A stretch of DNA of 64,000 bases, from positions 2,542,001 to 2,606,000 of the forward strand of contig JAZARR010000214.1 in NCBI GenBank assembly GCA_037389465.1, read 5' to 3'. Within the stretch, counting starts at the first letter, position 1. Each line of letters begins with the position of its first letter. Made by a program: the position numbers and the translations under genes. The DNA is from Baylisascaris procyonis (taxonomy: Eukaryota; Nematoda; Chromadorea; Rhabditida; Ascarididae). The notes below the pieces were generated by a model. The model was given only the letters and a program-made list of their open reading frames with translations. It did not search any database and was not told the DNA's origin. Shown here in pieces: positions 58,101 through 64,000 of this stretch.

Positions 58101-61100
58101 CACAGTTACTTTAAAATTTGCAAGGTGACTAAAAATTTGGATGCATTTCACAGCCATTCGGTTTTTCGTTGCTCATCAATTGGGTAACAGAAATGATCGT
58201 TTCAGAAGACTCTAACATGTGGCCTGATTATTTAAAATATGACAGCAAACAGCGCTCGTATTTTATTTTTCACTGACAAATTAGGCAACTGGTTGGTCTG
58301 GTCAGCGGAATTGCAAAAGCACATATCGTTTTAGCTACTCTGACGTTCTTCCTCGCTCATTTTATTTCTGCATCCTATCATCGTTTAATCTGCGAAACGT
58401 GTTCACAAACGATGCTATCGAAAGAAGAGAGATACAAATTTCTTCAAAAATGGGCACCATCTGCTGTATGTGAATATTCATGCACAGTACGGCGAATGCT
58501 CACTCCATGGATATATGTTGCCGAGGTCATTCGAGAGGAAATGCATTGTTGAAAGCAACTCACTTCATTATGCTGAGAGTCCTTATATCGTGCCCAGTTG
58601 CCAAGACTACTCCTCCAATACTCGAGCATGTAGGCGGGTGGGTACTCCATACCTCTCCCACCATCAAAACGACCTTGTGTCTCGACCGCCGATATCACGA
58701 TCTCAGATGGGAACTCGATTTGCAACCATTCCTCTGTATCCATGTTGATCTGTCGACGAGGACACCAAGCTCCACTGCCGAGTTCCGTTCGTATCCTAGA
58801 ACCAATACATAACTTAATAAAGGCACTACAGCAAAATTAACCGCTTATCATAATGCACCGTCCTTGTTACCATTGCACTGATTCAGAACTAATCGATATT
58901 CAATCAAGCATTCCGATCTACTCTGTCTTGTTTTACGTGGAAAACGTTGCGCAAAAGAGGTCATAAATTCACTACATTATATGAATCAACCGACTGTCTC
59001 AGTCTCTTTCTGCATTCACAGTAGACTCTAATTGCAGTGTCATATTCTCTCTACATTCACCGAGGACGGTGTTCCTACAGAACACCACTTAGGATTTATG
59101 AGTCGAAAGAGGAAGGAAATATTTACTCAGCAGATTAGGTAAATCCATATGTGTGCGGAGTGAAGAGTGAAAAGATTTAGGTTTCGAAGACAAGCCCAAG
59201 AGGTTTTATTAAAGAAAGTTATTTGGATATGGGAAGTTTCTGTATCTACAGATGAGAAAAATAAACCTTGCATAGAAGTGACTCAATTGCGAGAAGTTCT
59301 TTGCTCAATCGTATATGAAAGAGGGATGAGGGTTAGATTCAATCATATGAGCTGAAATCTCCACGGCATTCCCATATGAGTTTTCAGGAGAAGATTAAGT
59401 AAAAATATTTCGCGGATTTTTTTCATTAGTGCCGCAAGCTTCGAATGGCTTACACAAATTTATTCAAATCTTTTTGCTCCTGAGAAATAAAATTTTTGAC
59501 CTAGAGCTCATCCTCTAAGAAAAGCACCTATGGAAATATGTAAATGTGGATTGCCCTTTCGTTTACGATACAACGGATTCCAAAGTTTGCTCGCTGTGTA
59601 GAGCCGAAGCCGGAGGCGAAGCATTAATTAAATTGGCATGTAAGGAAGGAAGCGGATGCTTTAATTATTGGATCGGCCTGAAAAGTGCCTTAGGGCAAGT
59701 GTCCAATCCTCTGATAGACAAAACTTCGCAGCTGCCAATAGTTAAAAAAATGTAGATGACAGTCATATGTACGTTAATCTTTTTTATTCATTTCTATTCT
59801 TTTTTTGCTTCACGATTGCGCTTTTTCATCTGCATTCATCTCAAAAAATTCGGAAAATTCGGTTATACCGCAAACGAAAACAATACCGCGATTATGATAT
59901 ATGTGGCCTAAAGAATTTCCAGTTCGATCATTAAGATAACAGGCGCAAAGTTTTCAAAATCTCAAGTGATTGTAATTTTGCAAGGTTTGTAGGTGTTCTA
60001 GTATATGAAAATGCATGAGCGAACTGGAACAAAAACGACGCTCGATCCATGAATAAATTTTGCAAATTTCTTCAAACCTATTTGATCTAAAAAATTTCCA
60101 CGTTTCCGCAATTCTTCAGCATTCTCCTTCCTAATATCTCATTCAAATTTGGCGTTGAATGATTGGATTTAATCGTTTAGTTATCCAGAGAGATATGAAT
60201 AGTGCCCAAATTCCATATAAATAAATGCAATCGAGCAAGGACTGTGAGTGAAGATGGCTATAATCACAGTTTTACAATAAATCTGTTTACAAAATATTTG
60301 CGTTCTACTGCTATAAATAATATTTTTGTGTATGTGCTTTTTGTTCCTGGATAGTTATCGTTTTTTTCCGCTATATTCGCTCACGCTTTCAAAAGTTCCA
60401 AAAAAATTTGCATATCGGTGAGTTTTCTTCAAATTTTTTTGAACTTTACAGTGGTGTATCACATCATCATACGCGTTTTGATTTTCTTTTTTGCTTGTTC
60501 AGACGTGTTCGTTCACAGCAAACAAAAAGCAAAAAAACGCTCAGCTCTCTCATGCATTGCAGATCATTGTCACATTCATGCGAAACGTCTCATCATTTCA
60601 ATTGTTTTGCGTCATACAACAGCAATTACATCAATAAAAACGACTTGATTTGGCGCCTTTTCCAACAGCTTTCATATGTGCATCGATTTGCCCCAGAAAT
60701 TGCCCGTGAATGTTTCGAGGGAGGTAGTTGAGGCTCGCTTGAGACTTCATGATGTAACACTTTCAGATCAACGAACCCATAAACACATGCGCATAGATCA
60801 GTCTTGGTTATATTCTCAAAAAATCCAACACTAATTAAAATACTAAAGATTTATTTTAAATGCATTCATTTTTTTTCAAAGACAACTTTAAATACTCCAA
60901 CTAAACAACGAGGTTGATTTCAAGCATCTTTGTTTTCAGTAAAAGTAATCTACAACGAGGTATCTTCATGAATACCAACAAAATCATAAAAATTATAAAA
61001 TACCTCGTTATTTGAGTACTTCATATTGTTGTGCTTTATGTTTGGTGCTTTGTTCTTTTTCATCGGTCACATTTATGCTCGATTTTTCGAGTCTCTCAGC

Positions 61101-61986
61101 TTTATTATTCGCTATAATCGGTTTTATTGTATTTTTATTTCAACGACCAATAAATCTTTTTTTTAATATTAAAAAGCGTGCAACGATGAGGAGGGAAGAG
61201 GATAAAGCACTAAATAACTGAATTTTTAGGTAGAGTTTGATTTTTGTTGAGTCCTAGCTATGAGGACAGTTGCAATGTCGAGTTGTTGCATTCAAGTGCA
61301 GCATCATTTCGGACGTTGTTTACGAGAGATTCGCGTCTGGCACTCAAATATTTCAAGATGATATGCAGTTGCCGTGATTGCAGACGGCATCTAATTGCAC
61401 TCATTCCGCTTTACAAGGAACGCAACATGTTCATATTGGCACTAATTGATCATCGGCAATTAGTTGCTGGAATATGTTAGGCAATAATGCGGCCCACCCC
61501 TCCTCCCAATTGATAGATGAATGATCACTCTCTCCTTAGCCAAGTAGCATCCTAGCGTTATTCACGAATTCACTAGCTGCTGCAACCGGATGCGACAAAC
61601 AATAAACAAAGCACCGACGCATCCGATACTGCTCGCAAACAAATTTTATTCGATTGCCTTGAAGACGCCGTTCAGCACCAATCATGCGAGCACTTCATCA
61701 TGCCGATATGCCTACAGAACAACTGAAATATGTGTGAGCCAAATGACAATAGCGACGCTAAGACGAATTAAACTTATACTAGGCTGAAGATAATAAACCG
61801 TGAAAAAGATGGCAGCTTGCCCGATAATTCTAGGAAGAAATTTTTGCATTTTAGAAAGGTTTAAAGCGAGCGAGAGATACCTGGCATTCTGTGGTCCCGT
61901 GCTTTCCACATCGTGACTCGAGCTTGCCGAGAGTTGGCTCTCCGTAATCCTTCCCGATTCCATCCCTAACGCTCTGCTGCATTCTC
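40155..61986 (-). CDS. ddr: Discoidin domain receptor tyrosine kinase, copy 2
   Basis: Same 15 exons as copy 1. Transcript order: 61986-61881, 58795-58564, 55356-55209, 55076-54879, 53972-53878, 53166-53060, 52095-51986, 50525-50293, 50022-49907, 49346-49194, 48789-48657, 48550-48315, 47481-47223, 46200-46051, 40322-40155. I found no base difference from copy 1 in any exon or splice site, so both would encode the same 814-residue chain with a complete kinase. The candidate signal exon is 62530-62467. True 5' exons may lie beyond 64000. Whether the organism really has two genes depends on whether the 37-kb repeat is real. Confidence 0.93.
40863..41221 (+). repeat. 5' LTR, copy 2
   Basis: Identical to 3876-4234, including the intact TCACGTGA at 41003-41010, the GTCACGTGAC palindrome at 41046-41055 and TATATAA at 41062-41068. 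Confidence 0.93.
41259..41885 (+). CDS. Gag (capsid region), frame broken, copy 2
   Basis: Same reading frame and the same loss of homology near 41714 as in copy 1. ATG at 41259, stop at 41883-41885. Confidence 0.8.
   Translation: MATLSETQFQQLLATFTNALRDVTQIQLSQLPQPTDTTRQFDALSGRLAQFVYDPDTNLTFEAWYRRHEDVFAVDGATLDEATRVRLLLQKLDTPVYEKYANYILPRAPRNINFADTIAVLTDLFGPQQSLLNARYACMKVAKQPTEDFITYADESIANAPIFDLGRVRRINSNVLYSYVVYTRATTHLFDSSCSTRSKWIRPVRLRR
41669..42796 (+). CDS. Gag C-terminus, zinc knuckles and protease, copy 2
   Basis: Identical to the copy-1 frame: two zinc knuckles, the [11 protein letters not shown] protease motif, stop at 42796 inside the pol overlap. The first codon is a frame limit and not a natural start. 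Confidence 0.85.
   Translation: MYEGRQTTDRRFHYLCRRVNRECANFRLGTCTEDQFKCLIFVCGLHSSHDAFIRLKLLDKIEMDPTCTIKTLTEECKRLLNLRHDTQMIENGSSPTQTVYSAQQKFPSRRRPQPAAQPNQIKDPTRRSNAPRTPPNPCWFCGAIHFNRDCNYRQHRCSLCQAIGHKEGFCNVTKRRSRNKCRSKQRASPPLPRRRVRSDAVFTVSRIDCTQYRRFAIVTVDDKAISFQVDSASDVTIISKATWQLIGRPTLQPSSLIAHSASGDQISILGQRACTYSFQNSSAKGLFYVANTQCNLLGAEWFSKMGMYAIMDSLPRKDPAGSTTVSASIAAPSNNHISQRSTAPLSADLQRQPGTSQAFKGDSPAEAGRQTNFPP
42654..45521 (+). CDS. Pol: reverse transcriptase, RNase H, integrase, copy 2
   Basis: Identical protein to copy 1 (955 codons from the frame limit), with [13 protein letters not shown] and the DD35E triad intact and the three basic repeats at the end. The frame is open upstream to 42537. 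Confidence 0.95.
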   Translation: MLHQATTTLANDLQRRYPQIFSANLGHHKLSKATLQLKPGVKPIFRPKRPVPYAALAAVDKELDRLEASGVISKVNYSDWAAPIVIVKKSNGSLRICADFSTGLNDALDLHQYPLPRPEDIFTTLNGGHYFSHIDFADAYLQVEVDEQSKHLLTINTHRGLYQYNRLPFGVKSAPAIFQQLMDATLAGCQGAVAYLDDVIIVGRTAQEHQRNLEAVFKRIADSGLHVRLDKCKFATTRINYLGHIIDKDGRRPDPNKIDAIKKMPAPKDISQLRSFLGLLSYYGTFVKEMRDLRAPLDALLTKNTQFSWTPACNASFNRAKAILASDLLLCHYDPNQKITVAADASNYGIGAVISHRYPDGSEKAIAHASRSLLPAEKNYSQIEKEGLALIFAVQKFHRMLHGRKFTLLTDHKPLLAIFGSKKGIPVYTANRLQRWATTLLAYNFDIQHRSTTNFGHADALSRLIANQPTPDEDQVIATVSVEADVTHVFANAVKALPMTEDDIKLATAQDRLLQLVSSYIRGSWPKRITDPNLQCFYNRRDSLSIVNGCLLLAERVVVPKTLQQRVLHQLHSGHPGIVRMKAVARSHVYWPGIDKQIEETVRTCSKCATAAKSPVKTTLAPWPIPDKPWARVHIDYAGPFEGTNFLVFVDAYSKWPEIFRTDRTTANATINLLRQVCARYGIPETLVSDNGTQFTSAEFKDFCSENGIEHIFSPPYHPQSNGQAERFIDTFKRSLHKLKGEGTLDQNLQTFLLTYRSTPNPTLDKSKSPAEFFIGRKLRTTLSLLNPTIRHESSKNRRMEQQFNRRHGARSKTFSPGDPVLVRTYQGPVVSWTKGKMLKRMGRVLYKVLIGNDTWTRHANQLRLCFADSDPNQLDDLRTLFEMFDLQQPSQQPTDRENARPVEPTQVDEQPRRAIDEQPRRAIDDRPRRARRTRQRPRRLSIEPQRKTYVDADL
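45554..45912 (+). repeat. 3' LTR, copy 2
   Basis: Matches 8567-8925, including the E-box change to TCACATGA at 45694-45701. Confidence 0.93.
55209..61986 (-). other. ddr: Copy 2 exons for the discoidin domain
   Basis: Exons 61986-61881, 58795-58564 and 55356-55209 code for the collagen-binding discoidin domain. The two large introns here carry most of the sequence differences from copy 1; the exons do not differ. Confidence 0.9.
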
Positions 61987-62011
61987 CTAAAAGTCCATTA
62001 TTAATCAAGAG

Positions 62012-64000
62012 ACAACTTTTGACAAGAGTAAGAAGAGAAATAATGCTGAAAGTTACGGCTTATAAACCAGTGTAGAATGATGATAAGTGATCCTCGAACC
62101 GCTCAGTGCCTTCTACATAGCTACATATATATGAACCTTCAGCGAAAGGGAAGTGGAACAGACGTTATATTCAATGCCTCTTAGCAGATGACCTAAACCG
62201 AACATGAACCCACAAAAATTATAAAAAGCCGCATTGACTATACCTGTTTGGAGAAATAAGCAAATCCGCTTTTGTTGTCAGCTCTTAAAGCATGCTAGCA
62301 AATGCAATCTTGATTTCAGTGCATCAAATGTTCGTGTGATATGATATGCTTTTTCAATATCAATGAAAACTGCGGCGCAGGCCCCTCGATATCAAAAATA
62401 GTGGAAAAGCACGCCAGGCAGGCACGCACAGCCTGTGCTTTTTGCAATGTCGCCAACCAGAGCGACCATTTGCATAAATGCTCAGAAATAACAATATGAA
62501 GTTTCTCTGCAAAGTTGGCTGCTTCTTCTTCTATAGATAGACACACAAACCCACAAAAAATCATTTTCTTAATCGCATTGAATCGTTCCAGAAATATCTT
62601 ATGCAAATAACACTGCAACTTCAAGCTTTTCTATTTTAAAAAGAAGGTAAGCAATTGGGGCGCAACCAGGATTAGACCCGGGGGCACATTCCATGCAGTA
62701 AAATTTCAGCACAGAAGCTTTTCTCGTTCGGCCGCTTGAACTGTGAGGCATATAGATGGATACGCATAAACAGACATGAAATCATACACTCAGAAATAAT
62801 GTCTGTATAACTGCTTTCGCAAAAAATTGCCAGAAGCTGAATTAGAATACAGATGGGAACAAGTAATTCTTGCAGTTACTTTAGAATTAGGTGACCGAAT
62901 AACTGCTTAGAAATCATGGAAGAATGAATGCATGAACACAGTATACTCGAATCTCATTTAAATGATGCGGTGTTTATGCGGATGTGTGTTTATCGTTCTT
63001 TGCTGAAGCGCACAATGGAATTCTTGAAACTTTCCCGTCGATTCCTATACGCTAGTTGAAAGTCTCAAAATAATGTATAATCTTGAAAAAGACCGCCGGA
63101 AGCTAAAAATTTCTCAAGGCTTTAACGAGAATTTTATTGAAGCAAATATTATTGAGACATCCCAAAAAGGAAGCATCATATAATAATGATATCTGTTCCG
63201 TAAAAATGAAAACAGGTTAACCTTTTGGAGCGTCTTAATGGAGATCGGTGAGTCATTGAGGCGAAAGTTATGGGGTAATTTCATAAGGAAAAAGAAGTAC
63301 CTAATCGACAAGGAGGATTCATACAAGTTTCTATAAATTGCTGCTGTGCAGGCCACTCTTTGCCATAAATTATGACTCCCAGCATCTCAAAAACACATAA
63401 AACGAAGCTGAGAGAACATTCGAAAATTAGCAAAGAAAAACGATGGTGGGGGAATTATTGCCACGGATATTTATAATGTGAAGCATGACTCGGCGGTATG
63501 TTTTCTATGAGGATGCGAGCAAGTTTTCGACGCGTCGTATTCATCCGTTGGGAACACAATGACTGCATGAAATATGATGCTTCCGTGATCCCTTCTGAGC
63601 TTTTGTTTCAGCCGCCTTTATCACCCAACAGCCACAGCTTTGCTGTGGTGAATGTTTATTACAAGTGTTTTTGTTTTCGGCAAGGAGGAAGGGGGAGGTA
63701 GAGGAAGCGGGAAGTGGCGGGGGGGGGGCGTTCTATAATTTTTACCCAGGAAATATGGAAGGAAGAGAAATAAATTTCCATATAGTCTAGCAAACTTTTG
63801 ACAGCAGTTGTGTACTAGCGCGAAAACTTCAATAGAATATGTCCCCTTCTCATTGCCATCAATTACGCCAATATATTGTAGCATTAGGGGTGACTTTATA
63901 CTGCAGTAAGGATTAAACGTTATCAGCAAACAAAAATAAACTTTAAATGTTTGCTCTTCGACGATCATGCTGCGCTCATCTGGTTATACGCAACAGTCGA
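62012..64000. other. Right end of copy 2, no clear gene
   Basis: Corresponds to 25025-27011. Contains the tRNA-like relic (about 62651-62752), the candidate signal exon (62467-62530) and a ten-base G run near 63719-63728 that is two bases longer than in copy 1. Confidence 0.5.

Larger units (their letters stand above)
36988..64000. repeat. 37-kb direct repeat, copy 2 (runs off the window)
   Basis: Second copy of the block starting at base 1. The match begins directly after 36987 and is still in progress at the last base, so the true unit length and right edge are outside the view. It could be a recent tandem duplication, an unrolled circle, or a false duplication made by assembling two haplotypes or overlapping contigs in series. 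Confidence 0.98.

Noticed and set aside
1..64000. CRISPR arrays, bacterial operons, phage or plasmid features
   Set aside because: No regularly spaced repeats and no prokaryotic gene organisation; the window is eukaryotic.

Overview
The window is AT-rich eukaryotic DNA, most likely from a nematode. It has short GT-AG introns with acceptors such as TTTCAG, TTTTAG and ATTTAG, a split receptor tyrosine kinase gene of the discoidin domain receptor (DDR) family, and a Ty3/Gypsy retrotransposon whose Gag and Pol resemble nematode Mag/Cer-type elements. The species cannot be named from sequence alone.

Layout. Bases 1-27011 recur as a direct repeat at 36988-64000 (period about 36987 bp), so nearly everything is present twice; only 27012-36987 is single copy here. 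Each copy holds, left to right: (i) the 3' end of an unrecognised plus-strand gene (two exons, stop at 978); (ii) an intergenic stretch; (iii) a DDR gene on the minus strand. I could reconstruct 15 DDR exons (24999 down to 3168), all joined in phase, giving 814 residues: discoidin domain, discoidin-like domain, one membrane segment, juxtamembrane region and a complete tyrosine kinase ending in TAA. The signal-peptide exon is only tentatively located. (iv) The last DDR intron carries a full-length LTR retrotransposon (3876-8949) in the opposite orientation to the gene. Its two LTRs differ at one base, its gag-pol is split over three frames, and its RT, RNase H and DD35E integrase look intact.

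The single-copy part holds one convincing coding exon, the C-terminal exon of a GT31 (beta-1,3-galactosyltransferase-like) enzyme at 34751-35062, plus G-rich tracts and otherwise non-coding DNA.

The main question is whether the 37-kb repeat is a recent tandem duplication or an assembly product. Both copies share the retrotransposon, its target site and its frame breaks. I found no difference in the first 19 kb, but about ten substituted bases and three homopolymer-length changes in the next 8 kb, none of them in a DDR exon.
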